A DNA stretch of 64,000 nucleotides from Synechococcales cyanobacterium C42_A2020_086 (GTDB lineage: Bacteria > Cyanobacteriota > Cyanobacteriia > Elainellales > Elainellaceae): positions 1-64,000 of the forward strand of contig JACYLU010000035.1 of the NCBI GenBank assembly GCA_015272325.1. The letters are read 5' to 3'. The notes under the pieces were generated by a model. The model ran no database searches, was not told the DNA's origin, and saw only the letters and a list, made by a program, of their open reading frames with translations. How positions within the stretch are numbered: the stretch's first letter is position 1; each line of letters opens with the position of its first letter. This document shows, piece by piece, positions 52,795 through 62,234 of the stretch. A program made the position numbers and the translations under genes.

Positions 52795-53268
52795 CTATCC
52801 CATGCGTTCAATAATCCGCTGCACAATTTGCATGCCGGTAATCGCCTGCCAAGCAAACAGACTAACGAGCACGACATTAAGAGCAATATGGCTATAGCGG
52901 GCCCAGTTATGCCCTTTTTGCATGAACGGTGAGAGAGCAGCCGAGGTGGCAATCAATCCTGTCATGCCTAAACCCACCAGCAAATGGGAATTCACAAACA
53001 GCTTGCCGCTGTTGATGTAGGTTGCACCCATACCGCCAATCGTACCGAGAACCATTGCCGCCAGGAGGATAGAACCGAGCTGATAGTGCCGAATATTGAA
53101 CCGACCTTTGATCAGCTCTTTTTTGGCCTCTCCTTCAGCGGCGCGGGTCCGTCGAATCTGAATGCCTAGATAAAGAGCATAGAGGGTAGCGGCAAACAAG
53201 ACCCACATCAGAATGGGGTGGACAAACTGACTCCAGACTTTGATTTTTTCTAAGATCTCAGCGCTCAT
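52795..53268 (-). CDS. DUF4079 family membrane protein
   Basis: A 157-residue integral membrane protein with four spans: HPILMWVLFAATLYALYLG, LGSILLAAMVLGTIGGM, HLLVGLGMTGLIATSAAL and IALNVVLVSLFAWQAITG. Conserved histidines (QFVHPILM, RHYQLGS, NSHLLVG, YSHIALN) sit near the membrane face, a cytochrome b561-like layout that hints at haem or quinone binding. The family is found in cyanobacteria and plants; function unknown. Single gene, upstream of aroE in reverse orientation order. Confidence 0.87.
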   Translation of the reverse strand: MSAEILEKIKVWSQFVHPILMWVLFAATLYALYLGIQIRRTRAAEGEAKKELIKGRFNIRHYQLGSILLAAMVLGTIGGMGATYINSGKLFVNSHLLVGLGMTGLIATSAALSPFMQKGHNWARYSHIALNVVLVSLFAWQAITGMQIVQRIIERMG

Positions 53269-53452
53269 GGTGTTCTGCGACTCTCAACTTAGGCATTTTG
53301 GTCCTGTGGGCTAGCACGATAACTCCCCGGCAACGCGCGGGTATGCTACGTACTATTAAGCAAATATTAAATTACATTGCCTGCCTGAGGCTACCCCAAC
53401 CTTTCGACAGGTGGCTCCATTGCCCGAGCACTGAGGCGGTCTCGACTGCTTG

Positions 53453-54346
53453 CTACTCAACGGACTCCTGTAAATGGCTCAAATGATGCAAAAGCGCGGC
53501 TCGCATGACATCAACAGGAGCGGGTTGATGCAGCCATTGTTGTAATGCGGCTGCCCCTTGCTGCACCAGCATCTCCAGACCATCCAGGGTGAGCCGAGGC
53601 GCTGCCTGTTGCAATAACCGGGTCGGGCGAGGCGTGTAAATCAGGTCATAAACGATGGCACTACTGGGAAGCAAATCGATTTGGGCAGAGGTCAGAGGTG
53701 ATTCCTGATCGTGGGGATGCATACCAATGGGAGTCGTGTTGACGACCAACCCCGCATTCGGCAGTAGTTTGGGCAGGTCGTCCCACAGATGAACCGAAAG
53801 GTGGACGGCAAGTGGGGATTGTTGCCAGCTCTGCCAGAATGCCTGGAGTTTCGCAGTATCTCGACCCACTACCTGCACCGCTGCACAGCCTAACTGAGTG
53901 CAGCCAGCAACCACAGCTCGAGCGGCTCCGCCATTGCCTAGAACCACAACCGTTTTCTGCGACCAGTCCGCAGGAACAGCAGACAGCGGGGCGAGAAAGC
54001 CTGCAACGTCAGTGTTGGTGCCATACCAGCCCTGCTCGGTGCGCCAGACGGTATTCACGGCTCCGATGGCTTTGGCAACATTAGAAATGTCGCTTAAAAG
54101 CGGCATTATTGCCTGCTTATGGGGAATGGTGACATTAAAGCCCTGAACACCAATCGCGGTTAATCCGGCCACTGCCGCTGCTAGATCTGGCGGAGCCACC
54201 GGAAACGGCACATAGGCAACATCGACCCCAAGCTGGGCAATCGCCGCATTATGCATCACTGGCGACAGTGAATGGGCAATCGGGTAGCCGATCACGCCTA
54301 GAAGTTGAGTGGTGCCGCTGATCCGGCTACTCTCCACATGCCCCAT
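53453..54346 (-). CDS. aroE: Shikimate dehydrogenase
   Basis: A 297-residue NADPH-dependent enzyme of the shikimate pathway (3-dehydroshikimate to shikimate). The substrate domain has GVIGYPIAHSLSPVMHN, FNVTIPHKQAIM with the catalytic Lys, and GAVNTVWR. The cofactor domain has VVVLGNGGAARAVVAG, VVNTTPIGMHP, VYDLIYTPRPTRLL and the C-terminal GLEMLVQQGAAALQQWL. Complete. ATG at 54346 has AGGAG upstream with good spacing; nine extra codons in the open frame are not needed. Confidence 0.95.
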   Translation of the reverse strand: MGHVESSRISGTTQLLGVIGYPIAHSLSPVMHNAAIAQLGVDVAYVPFPVAPPDLAAAVAGLTAIGVQGFNVTIPHKQAIMPLLSDISNVAKAIGAVNTVWRTEQGWYGTNTDVAGFLAPLSAVPADWSQKTVVVLGNGGAARAVVAGCTQLGCAAVQVVGRDTAKLQAFWQSWQQSPLAVHLSVHLWDDLPKLLPNAGLVVNTTPIGMHPHDQESPLTSAQIDLLPSSAIVYDLIYTPRPTRLLQQAAPRLTLDGLEMLVQQGAAALQQWLHQPAPVDVMRAALLHHLSHLQESVE

Positions 54347-54394
54347 AACCTTTCTCCTCATCCAATGAAGCAATGGGAACTACCATTCCTCGTT

Positions 54395-54420
54395 CTTTTT
54401 ATTAAACCTTTTTATTAAAC
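54395..54420. repeat. Perfect 13-bp tandem duplication CTTTTTATTAAAC
   Basis: Adjacent copies at 54395-54407 and 54408-54420, upstream of aroE. They run into two further 10-bp near-duplications: GGCATTAGAC/GGCATTGCAG (54421-54440) and GGAACCAAAG/GGAACTAGAG (54441-54460). Confidence 0.85.
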
Positions 54421-54618
54421 GGCATTAGACGGCATTGCAGGGAACCAAAGGGAACTAGAGGTTATTAGAGTGTTGGTTAGAGGCGCGAATTGGGTTTCAG
54501 AGCAGCCAGCCTCTTCTGGGTCTCTCTATCCTGTCTGCTGACTGACAGCTTGTGCCACAATCAGGGACAAAGCAGCCTCCTCAGACCGAGGGAGCCGTGA
54601 AGCAGAAGGAGTAATCCA

Positions 54619-56754
54619 GTGACGCAGCCGGAATCGCTATTGCGAGGACGCTACACCCTGATCGGCGTGCTAGGGGCAGGCGGTTTTGGTCAAACGTTTT
54701 TGGCAGTAGACACCCAGCAGCCTGAGCAGCCGCGCTGTGTGATTAAGCAATTTAAGCCCGTTAAGACCGATGCTGCGTTTCTCGAGATTGCTCGGCGGCT
54801 CTTTGAAACGGAAGTAGCCATGCTGCGCAAACTCGGACAGCATCCTCAAATTCCAGCGTTCATTGATTTCTTTGAAGAGAATGGCGAATTCTACTTGGTT
54901 CAGGAATACATTGACGGTCATCCCCTCAGCGAGGAGTTTTCAGCCACTCGTCGATTGAGTGAAGCCGAAGCCATTGAGCTGCTGCAAGATGTCCTGGGAA
55001 TTTTGGACTTTGTTCATTCGCAGCAGGTGATCCACCGCGACATTAAACCAGGCAATTTGCTACGGCGAGCGAGCGACGGCAAAGTGGTCTTGATCGACTT
55101 TGGCGCAGTGAAGGAGATCCGAACGCAGCTAATCTCAGACACGGAACAGAAGTTCACCGTCGGCATTGGCACCCAGGGCTACACCCCCAGTGAACAGCTA
55201 GCCGGGCAGCCCCGCTACTGTAGCGATCTATACGCGCTGGGCGTAACGATCATTCATGCTGTGACTGGGATCCAGCCAACGCAATTGCCCACCGATCCCG
55301 AGACGGCAGAGCTGATCTGGCAATCTCAAGCACCAATCACATTGGGGTTTCAGCTCATTCTAGAGAAGATGGTGCGCTACCACTTCAGCCAGCGGTATCA
55401 ATCGGTCCGGGAGGTGCAGCAGGCACTAGAGCGACTAGCCGCCGCCCCCCTCGACACAACCATGATGCCCTCGGAACTGGTCATGCCCGATTCGCTGCTG
55501 CGTTCTCCGGCTGCCGATTCGATTGCCGTTGATACCCCACCACAACGGCGCACGCTTTGGCGGCACCTCAAACCCAGAATGCGAGTCATGGCTATTGCTG
55601 CCCTGACGGCCACGGGAGTTATCGGTGCTCTCAACCACCTTGGCTGGCTGCAAGCTCCAGAGTTGGCGGTCTATGACCAGCTCGTCCAGCTGCGTTCCGA
55701 TCGCGGACACGATCCACGTCTGCTGGTGGTTGGGATTACAGAGTCCGATTTGCAGACTTTGCAGCGAGGCACTCCCTCCGATCGGGATGTGGCTCAGGTG
55801 ATTCGAACCTTGCGTCAATACCAGCCGCGAGCCATTGGCTTAGATCTGCATCGCGAGCTACCTCAAGAGCCAGGTCATGCTGAGCTGAGGCAAGCGTTAC
55901 AGTTCCCTGAAATGGTAACCATCATGACGCTGGGCAATGAACGCAGTACCTTTACCATTCCTCCTCCCGCAGGAGTGCCCGCCGAACGGTTGGGCTTCAA
56001 TGATTTGCTGATTGACCCGGACGGGGTTGTCCGCCGCAACCTGATCCTGGCTTCGATTGGCGAGGAGGTGTTTTACTCCTTTTCGCTGCGCTTAGCATTG
56101 AAGTACCTGGCAGCTGAGGGCATTACTCCCCAAGAGAGCGCTAGCCACCCCGGACTGATGCAGCTCGGCAGCCAAACCTTGGTTCCTCTGGCACCCCATT
56201 CGGGAGGCTATCAGCGTCTCGATGCCGCCGGATACCAGCTACTCCTCGACTACCGCTCCCCAGTTCAGCCGGCACGGCAGGTGTCTTTTGTGGAGGTCCT
56301 ACGGGGACAGATTGATCCGAATTGGGTCCGAGATAAGGTGGTCTTGATTGGCACAGTAGCTCCCAGCTCTAAGGATTTGTTTTACACCCCGTTTAGCGCC
56401 GGGCGGCAATCGGAGCACTTGATGTCGGGTGTTGTCGTTCATGCCCAGATGGTCAGTCAGGTGTTGGGCTTGTCTCTGAATGAGTCGCCAGCATTCCGGT
56501 TCTTGCCTGCCTGGGGGGAATGGATCTGGATTGGCATATGGGCGGTGGCGGGTGCTGGGTTAGTTGGCTGGCTGCGTCATCCTGGGCTTTTAGGGAGTGG
56601 TGTTCTCTTGGCGGGGGGAATCTTGGCGGGGACAACTTGGCTGGGTTTTTATGTCTATATCTGGCTGCCCAGCATTGGACCCATTCTGGCGCTTGGGCTA
56701 GCTGGAGCGGTTGTGGTATCGTGGCGAGCCTATGCCCCCAAGCTGCACCGCTAG
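54619..56754 (+). CDS. Ser/Thr protein kinase with CHASE2 sensor domain
   Basis: A 711-residue membrane kinase typical of cyanobacteria. The kinase domain (about 10-275) has LGAGGFGQTFLAV, VIKQFKP with Lys43, VIHRDIKPGNLL (HRD 139-141), LIDFGAVKE (DFG 160-162) and GTQGYTPSEQ. One span at about 320-340 leads to an extracytoplasmic CHASE2 domain (RSDRGHDPRLLVVGITESDLQ, AIGLDLHRELPQEPGH), then three C-terminal spans (WIWIGIWAVAGAGLVGWL and two more). The catalytic loop is complete. GTG start preceded by AGAAGGAG. Ligand and targets unknown. Confidence 0.92.
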   Translation: MTQPESLLRGRYTLIGVLGAGGFGQTFLAVDTQQPEQPRCVIKQFKPVKTDAAFLEIARRLFETEVAMLRKLGQHPQIPAFIDFFEENGEFYLVQEYIDGHPLSEEFSATRRLSEAEAIELLQDVLGILDFVHSQQVIHRDIKPGNLLRRASDGKVVLIDFGAVKEIRTQLISDTEQKFTVGIGTQGYTPSEQLAGQPRYCSDLYALGVTIIHAVTGIQPTQLPTDPETAELIWQSQAPITLGFQLILEKMVRYHFSQRYQSVREVQQALERLAAAPLDTTMMPSELVMPDSLLRSPAADSIAVDTPPQRRTLWRHLKPRMRVMAIAALTATGVIGALNHLGWLQAPELAVYDQLVQLRSDRGHDPRLLVVGITESDLQTLQRGTPSDRDVAQVIRTLRQYQPRAIGLDLHRELPQEPGHAELRQALQFPEMVTIMTLGNERSTFTIPPPAGVPAERLGFNDLLIDPDGVVRRNLILASIGEEVFYSFSLRLALKYLAAEGITPQESASHPGLMQLGSQTLVPLAPHSGGYQRLDAAGYQLLLDYRSPVQPARQVSFVEVLRGQIDPNWVRDKVVLIGTVAPSSKDLFYTPFSAGRQSEHLMSGVVVHAQMVSQVLGLSLNESPAFRFLPAWGEWIWIGIWAVAGAGLVGWLRHPGLLGSGVLLAGGILAGTTWLGFYVYIWLPSIGPILALGLAGAVVVSWRAYAPKLHR

Positions 56755-56770
56755 GCCCTGCAACAGCCGC

Positions 56771-56794
56771 AAAAAAAGGGGGCTGTCCACCCCC
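56771..56794 (-). terminator. Rho-independent terminator of the VKOR gene
   Basis: On the minus strand, GGGGG (56794-56790), a seven-base loop, and CCCCC (56782-56778) are followed by seven T residues (56777-56771). It lies 53 bp after the VKOR stop. It also falls just beyond the kinase gene on the plus strand, where the T-tract is absent. Confidence 0.75.
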
Positions 56795-56846
56795 TCTCAG
56801 TCAGCCTAGTTATTCAGCCTAGTCATTACGCACCGTTCGATGCGGT

Positions 56847-57806
56847 CTAGCCACCTTGACGAAAATCTCGCGGTCCTTGATAACCGGACAGATCGGCTAG
56901 CTCCTGTAACGACTTGGTACCTGAAACCAATTGCCCATTAATTTCCCAGCTAGGATAGCCCTTGATGTCTCTCGTTGCACAGAGGGCAGCTTGGGAATTC
57001 TGACCATTGGGATCGCACTCAATGTAAGTGATCTGAGCGGCTGCTTCTCGCCCAAACAACTGTTTCTGGTCGTGGCAGTGGGGGCACCAGTAGGCACCAA
57101 ACATTTTGGCACCAATGCTCGTGAGGTGCTGTGCCAAGGCAATTTCAGCAGGACCCGAGACAGTCGTAATAGCGGGCATTGCCTGTCCAGACGCTGCTCC
57201 AGAATCGGCCGTCGCCGGAGCATTGTCGTTGGCATACACACCCAGCGTGCCGACAATCGTCACCATTGCCACGATGATGCCGTTAAAGAAGAGCTGCCCC
57301 ACATCGTCCCAGCTTCGTCCCACCAGCGTCAGGACAAACAGCGTCAGGGCAAACAGGGCCGAGGCCAAGCAGTAGTAGCAGATGCCCGCAGCACCGTAGG
57401 GCACAACAAACTGACTGAACATGACGTACATCAAGTAGCCACTGAACACCAGCATGGCTGTAGAGCCGACGAACAGAAATAGCCAGGTCCAGTTTTCGAT
57501 CTCGGTACGTAGCGGTTTATTTTTTTCGGGATTGACGGCGAGCGGTGCCAAGGCAAAGACAAACATAGCCGTGTAAGCCAGCAGGCCAAACAGAGCCAAT
57601 GGTTGACCAAAAACCGTAGCGTAGTTGCTCGCTAGCACCTGTTCGCACCCGCTCGTGGGGCAGGCCGTTTCGCCTCCAAACAGTTTGGTGATTGTGAGAT
57701 ACCCTGTGTTGAGCATTCCCAGCAAGGCAACCGCGGCAATAAGAGGTCGTGACCAGCGATGGATCCAAGGGATCTGGCGTTTACGGCTCAAGCGACTGCT
57801 ACTCAT
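56847..57806 (-). CDS. Vitamin K epoxide reductase-thioredoxin fusion (disulfide-bond formation)
   Basis: A 319-residue membrane oxidoreductase that oxidises thiols in exported proteins, with electrons passed to quinone. Spans at about 21-42, 68-88, 107-127, 140-161 and 172-191 form the VKOR domain, with loop cysteines Cys49/Cys54 (CPTSGC) and the CYYC redox site (143-146). A thioredoxin-like domain follows with CPHC (241-244), Cys264 and Cys276. This is the cyanobacterial/plant (LTO1) arrangement. All cysteines for the relay are present. Starts MSSSRLSRKRQ. Monocistronic with a terminator. Confidence 0.93.
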   Translation of the reverse strand: MSSSRLSRKRQIPWIHRWSRPLIAAVALLGMLNTGYLTITKLFGGETACPTSGCEQVLASNYATVFGQPLALFGLLAYTAMFVFALAPLAVNPEKNKPLRTEIENWTWLFLFVGSTAMLVFSGYLMYVMFSQFVVPYGAAGICYYCLASALFALTLFVLTLVGRSWDDVGQLFFNGIIVAMVTIVGTLGVYANDNAPATADSGAASGQAMPAITTVSGPAEIALAQHLTSIGAKMFGAYWCPHCHDQKQLFGREAAAQITYIECDPNGQNSQAALCATRDIKGYPSWEINGQLVSGTKSLQELADLSGYQGPRDFRQGG

Positions 57807-58045
57807 AGAACTTAACTCAGCAGCTAAAGGACTGAATTCTGAGGGTTTTCGATGGATTTAGCGATGGTTCTGGCAATTGCAGAGACCAATCCACTCGATC
57901 AACACCGATTTGGCGGTCATTTGTATCATTGGTGAACTATTGGCTCACTTAAGCCTCTCAATCACCATCGCAGCGGAGAATCGGCTTATCCGTTCTGACT
58001 AGTCTATTTTGCCCTAAAGTTCCAAAAACGGATGAAGTAAAATGC

Positions 58046-58897
58046 CTATGATGGAACGGCTACTGACGGTGCCAAAGGGACCGGTTGCTCCTTCAGCGAC
58101 AAACTGCGGCGCATCGACTCAACGAATTGGCTGACGCGAATGGGATCAATGGGTTGCTCAATCTGGCCGCGCCGCTTCAAGGAACTCGACACAATCACCC
58201 CATCTGCTGCCTGAATCAACTGCGGAATATTCTCCCAATTGGCTCCACTGCCGATAAATACTGGGGTGCCGTTGGCGGCTGCGCTGGCCAGCTCCAGATC
58301 TTCCAAGCTGGGCGGACTACCCGTAGCCCAACCGGAGAGAATCACGCCGTCAGCTAGACCGCGCTCGATCGTTTCCTGCACAGCCGTTGTCAGATTGGGA
58401 GAACCGAGAGGACGAGCATGCTTGACTAGTACATCGGCTAGGATCTTCACCTCGCTGCCCAACTCGCGGCGGTAGCGCAGGAGCTGGTGTGCCTGTCCTT
58501 CAATGAGTCCCTGGTCGGTAGCCATCACCCCGGTCAGCACGTTGACACGAATAAACTGCGCCTGCACACAGCTCGCGATGGCCATGGCGCTCTGAGCATC
58601 ATTACGCAGGACATTCACCCCAATCGGCAGCGTCACAAGCTGCATCAACCGCTGGACCACCAAACTCATAGCGCTGACGACAGCTGGATCCACGCAGTTT
58701 TTGGGAAACGGAGCATCGAAGAAGTTCTCGACAATGATGCCATCTACGCCACCCGATGCTAGTGCGGTTGCTTCCTGTTCAGCTCGATCGATCACCGCTT
58801 TAAGGCTACCGCCCCAGCGGGGAGAGGTGGGCAAAGGCAGTAAATGAACTACCCCAATGATAGGATTCGCTGTTCTAAAAATCTGTTTTAAGTCCAC
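58046..58897 (-). CDS. btpA: BtpA family protein (photosystem I biogenesis)
   Basis: A 283-residue TIM-barrel-like protein. Characteristic segments: PIIGVVHLLPLPTSPRWGG, GVDGIIVENFFDAPFPKN, LPIGVNVLRNDAQSAMAIA, FIRVNVLTGVMATDQGLIEG, LADVLVKHARPLG and GVILSGWATGSPP. In Synechocystis BtpA stabilises the photosystem I reaction-centre complex; enzymatic activity is unclear. Length is normal. Single gene; 148 bp upstream of it a plus-strand region leads to rimO. Confidence 0.93.
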   Translation of the reverse strand: MDLKQIFRTANPIIGVVHLLPLPTSPRWGGSLKAVIDRAEQEATALASGGVDGIIVENFFDAPFPKNCVDPAVVSAMSLVVQRLMQLVTLPIGVNVLRNDAQSAMAIASCVQAQFIRVNVLTGVMATDQGLIEGQAHQLLRYRRELGSEVKILADVLVKHARPLGSPNLTTAVQETIERGLADGVILSGWATGSPPSLEDLELASAAANGTPVFIGSGANWENIPQLIQAADGVIVSSSLKRRGQIEQPIDPIRVSQFVESMRRSLSLKEQPVPLAPSVAVPS

Positions 58898-59260
58898 GTG
58901 TCTAAACTATCCGGACTCAGCACGAGAGTAAGTAAAACGTTCAGTCAATACCAGCAGAGGACCATAATGATTCCCCTACCGTATAGATTTACTCTAACAG
59001 TAATGGACCCCTCAGCTCGTTCTTCAGCCGTAGGCAGGTCAGAACTCATGGAAATTGTCTAGTTCTGTTATGCCGCTTGTTCGGGGCTTGTGTTAAGATT
59101 GGTATCGTTAACGATTGAATACGCGATTGCAGTTGACGGTGCTGGCTAAGCCTGGGCTACGCCAGGATGATCTAACAAGGGTACCATCCGTTCAGTCAGC
59201 GATCGCTTCGATTTCGCCGAGTCGGCTACCCTTTTTTCTGAAGTGAATACGGTCAACTGC
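58898..59260. promoter_or_regulatory. Promoter/leader region of rimO-crhR with palindrome and leader hairpin
   Basis: A 363-bp divergent gap. ATCGTTAACGAT at 59104-59115 is a perfect 12-bp palindrome, just after a -10-like TAAGAT. CTGGC (59142) and GCCAG (59161) flank an inner AGCC/GGCT pairing, forming a stem in the leader. A HIP1 octamer sits at 59199. In Synechocystis the homologous operon is redox- and temperature-controlled; whether these signals act here is untested. Confidence 0.4.
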
Positions 59261-60625
59261 ATGGGCAACAAGCCAACGATTGCCATTTCTCATTTAGGCT
59301 GCGAAAAAAATCGAATCGACACCGAGCACATGCTGGGACTATTGGTTCAGGCAGGCTACGAGGTCGATGCCAATGAAGAGCTAGCAGATTACGTCATCGT
59401 TAATACCTGTAGCTTTATTCAAGCGGCCCGCGAAGAGTCGGTGCGGACGCTGGTCGAGCTGGCTGAGGCCGATAAGAAAATCGTGATTACCGGCTGCATG
59501 GCGCAGCATTTTCAGCAGGAACTCCTAGATGCGATCCCCGAAGCGGTTGCCGTGGTTGGAACAGGAGACTACCACAAGATCGTGGACGTGATTCAGCGGA
59601 CCCAAGCCGGGGAGCGAGTCCAGGAAGTCTCCGCTGAGCCGACCTATATCGCTGATGAAACCACGCCCCGCTATCGCACTACAACCGAAGGTGTTGCCTA
59701 TCTGCGCGTTGCCGAGGGCTGTGATTACCGCTGTGCTTTCTGCATCATTCCGCATCTGCGAGGTAATCAACGCTCGCGATCGATCGAATCGATCGTGGCT
59801 GAGGCAGAACAGCTCGCAGCTGAGGGCGTACAAGAAATTATTCTGATTTCCCAGATCACCACGAACTACGGGCTGGACCTCTACGGCGAACCGAAGCTGG
59901 CCGAACTGCTACGAGCTTTGGGCAAGGTCGAGGTTCCCTGGATTCGTATGCACTACGCTTACCCAACAGGATTAACGCCCAAGGTGATCGAGGCGATCCG
60001 GGAAACGCCGAACGTGCTGCCCTATCTCGATCTGCCGCTGCAGCATTCTCATCCCGAGGTGCTGCGGGCGATGAACCGTCCCTGGCAAGGGCGAGTCAAC
60101 GATGGCATCATCGAACGGATCAAGACCGCTTTACCGGATGCCGTACTGCGAACCACCTTCATCGTCGGCTTTCCTGGCGAGACGGACCAGCATTTCGAGC
60201 ATCTGCTGCAATTCGTGGAGCGCCATCAGTTTGATCATGTGGGTGTATTCACGTTTTCTCCAGAAGAAGGAACTCCCGCCTTCACCTTACCCAACCCCGT
60301 GCCCCAATCGGTGATGGAGGAACGCCGCGATGCCCTGATGACGATGCAGCAGCCCATTTCGCTCCAGCGCAACCAGGCAGAGATTGGCAAGGTTGTGGAT
60401 GTGCTGATCGAGCAAGAAAATCCGGAAACCCAGGAGTATGTGGGGCGCTCTGCCCGCTTTGCTCCCGAGGTGGACGGCTTGGTCTATGTTCGGGGAGGAG
60501 CCAGACTGGGATCAATCGTTCCGGTCTTGATTACCGATGCCGATGTCTATGACCTGTATGGGCAGGTTGCCGATCCCACCATTCAGTTACAAGGCGCGCT
60601 CAGACGTGCCACTGTTCACCTTTAA
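59261..60625 (+). CDS. rimO: Ribosomal protein S12 (aspartate-C3) methylthiotransferase RimO
   Basis: A 454-residue radical-SAM enzyme that methylthiolates an aspartate of ribosomal protein S12. N-terminal UPF0004 domain with three cluster cysteines ([29 protein letters not shown]). Radical-SAM motif [19 protein letters not shown]-terminal TRAM domain ([16 protein letters not shown]). The GCEKNRxD pattern distinguishes RimO from MiaB. A GTG at 59243 is possible, but [16 protein letters not shown] is the usual start. Twelve bases precede crhR, as in the slr0082-slr0083 operon of Synechocystis. Confidence 0.94.
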   Translation: MGNKPTIAISHLGCEKNRIDTEHMLGLLVQAGYEVDANEELADYVIVNTCSFIQAAREESVRTLVELAEADKKIVITGCMAQHFQQELLDAIPEAVAVVGTGDYHKIVDVIQRTQAGERVQEVSAEPTYIADETTPRYRTTTEGVAYLRVAEGCDYRCAFCIIPHLRGNQRSRSIESIVAEAEQLAAEGVQEIILISQITTNYGLDLYGEPKLAELLRALGKVEVPWIRMHYAYPTGLTPKVIEAIRETPNVLPYLDLPLQHSHPEVLRAMNRPWQGRVNDGIIERIKTALPDAVLRTTFIVGFPGETDQHFEHLLQFVERHQFDHVGVFTFSPEEGTPAFTLPNPVPQSVMEERRDALMTMQQPISLQRNQAEIGKVVDVLIEQENPETQEYVGRSARFAPEVDGLVYVRGGARLGSIVPVLITDADVYDLYGQVADPTIQLQGALRRATVHL

Positions 60626-60637
60626 TTAAGGAATCAC

Positions 60638-62089
60638 ATGACAATTTCATTTCATGGCTTAGGTCTGTCTGAAGCGCGCATTCGTCATCTGGAAAAGGCA
60701 GGCTTTACAACGCCTACGCCGATTCAAGCGCAGGCCATTCCCCATTTGCTCTCCGGACGGGATGTGGTGGGTCAAGCGCAGACAGGTACCGGCAAAACGG
60801 CCGCCTTTTCGCTGCCGCTGCTGGAGCGGATTGACCTCAACAATTACGGCGTGCAAGCGCTGATCCTGACGCCAACCCGCGAGCTAGCGATTCAGGTGTA
60901 CCAATCTATCCGCACCTTCAACTACGACAAGCGGCTGCATGTGCTGCCGATTTATGGCGGGCAGTCGATTGATCAGCAAATTCGCCGTTTGCAGCGAGGT
61001 GCGCAAATTATTGTCGGTACACCGGGTCGGGTGCTGGATTTGCTGAATCGAGGCGACCTGAAGCTGAATCAGCTCAACTGGCTCGTGCTCGACGAAGCGG
61101 ATGAGATGCTCAACATGGGCTTTATCCAAGACGTGGAGAGAATTCTCAGTCAGGCTCCGGGGGAACGGCAGACTGCCTTCTTCTCGGCTACCATGGACCC
61201 CTCGATTCGGGAGCTTGCAGCCAAGTTTTTGCGGTCGCCAATCACCGTCACCGTAGAGCAACCCAAAGCCGCTCCGGCCCGCATTAACCAGATCGCCTAC
61301 ATGGTGCCACGGGGCTGGACGAAAGCCCGCTCGCTGCAGCCCATCCTAGAAATGGAGGATCCGGAATCGGCGCTGATCTTTGTCCGCACTCGTAAGGCAG
61401 CCGCTGAACTCACTCGACAACTTCAGGCCGCAGGTCACAGTGTGGACGAGTATCACGGCGACCTTAGCCAAGCTCAGCGGGAACGGCTGCTGCTGCGCTT
61501 CCGTCAGCGGCAGGTGCGTTGGGTCGTGGCAACAGACATTGCAGCTCGCGGTCTGCATGTCGAAGACTTGACCCACGTGATCAACTACGATCTGCCTGAC
61601 AGCGTGGAGAGCTATGTGCATCGCATCGGGCGCACGGGTCGTGCGGGTAAGGAAGGAACAGCGATCTCGCTGATTCACCCCCTCGACAAAGCCAAACTGA
61701 GAGACATCGAGCGACATATTCGCCAGCGGTTGGAAATTGGTACCATTCCGACGCGGGCCCAAATCGAAGCGCGACATCTGCAAAAATTCCAAGAGCAGTT
61801 GCGGGAAGCCCTTTCGGGCGAGCGTGTCGCTTCGTTCTTGCCGATTGTGGCTCAGTTGAGCGCAGAGTTTGAACCGCACACGATTGCCGCTGCGGCGCTG
61901 CAGATGGCTTACGACCAAACTCGTCCGAGCTGGATGCGGTTAGAGCACAGCGCGGTGGACGATGCCGCCGAAGACTCATCGCGGTCGCGGTCGGCACCTG
62001 CGCCCAAGTCAAAGCCGATCAAGCGACGGTCTTCTCAAGCCTCTGATGCATCGTCTTCCTCGAACAAGGTGCCAGCCCTGGAGAATTGA
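60638..62089 (+). CDS. crhR: DEAD-box RNA helicase CrhR
   Basis: A 483-residue ATP-dependent RNA helicase. Motifs: Q TPIQAQAIP, I AQTGTGKTAAF, Ia PTRELAIQ, II DEADEML, III SATMD, V ATDIAARGLHV and VI YVHRIGRTGRAG. The C-terminal extension (about 420-483) is Ser-, Arg- and Lys-rich. Homologue of cold/redox-induced CrhR; it remodels RNA secondary structure in stress. Start ATG with AAGGA 5 nt upstream. Second gene of the rimO-crhR operon, followed by a strong terminator. Confidence 0.94.
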   Translation: MTISFHGLGLSEARIRHLEKAGFTTPTPIQAQAIPHLLSGRDVVGQAQTGTGKTAAFSLPLLERIDLNNYGVQALILTPTRELAIQVYQSIRTFNYDKRLHVLPIYGGQSIDQQIRRLQRGAQIIVGTPGRVLDLLNRGDLKLNQLNWLVLDEADEMLNMGFIQDVERILSQAPGERQTAFFSATMDPSIRELAAKFLRSPITVTVEQPKAAPARINQIAYMVPRGWTKARSLQPILEMEDPESALIFVRTRKAAAELTRQLQAAGHSVDEYHGDLSQAQRERLLLRFRQRQVRWVVATDIAARGLHVEDLTHVINYDLPDSVESYVHRIGRTGRAGKEGTAISLIHPLDKAKLRDIERHIRQRLEIGTIPTRAQIEARHLQKFQEQLREALSGERVASFLPIVAQLSAEFEPHTIAAAALQMAYDQTRPSWMRLEHSAVDDAAEDSSRSRSAPAPKSKPIKRRSSQASDASSSSNKVPALEN

Positions 62090-62148
62090 AGGGGCTAGAT
62101 AGCGTCTCTGCAGCGAAAAATTAGTGACCTTGTTAGTTACTTTGAGCC

Positions 62149-62186
62149 ATGGTGTAGGAGGCATACTTCTACACCATTGTTTTTAA
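62149..62186 (+). terminator. Rho-independent terminator of rimO-crhR
   Basis: ATGGTGTAG (62149-62157) pairs with CTACACCAT (62169-62177). The stem extends inward by three more pairs around GCATA, and TGTTTTT follows. It lies 60 bp after the crhR stop. Confidence 0.88.
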
Positions 62187-62207
62187 TGTCTTGATATTGT
62201 CTTGATA
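62187..62207. repeat. 10-bp duplication TGTCTTGATA (11-bp period)
   Basis: Copies at 62187-62196 and 62198-62207 just behind the crhR terminator. Confidence 0.75.
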
Positions 62208-62234
62208 GTTTCATGCCTGTGTTCACGAGCTTAG

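Noticed and set aside
56931-57482. 183-codon plus-strand frame opposite the VKOR gene
   Set aside because: The opposite strand encodes all VKOR and thioredoxin motifs; this frame is Cys/His-rich noise.
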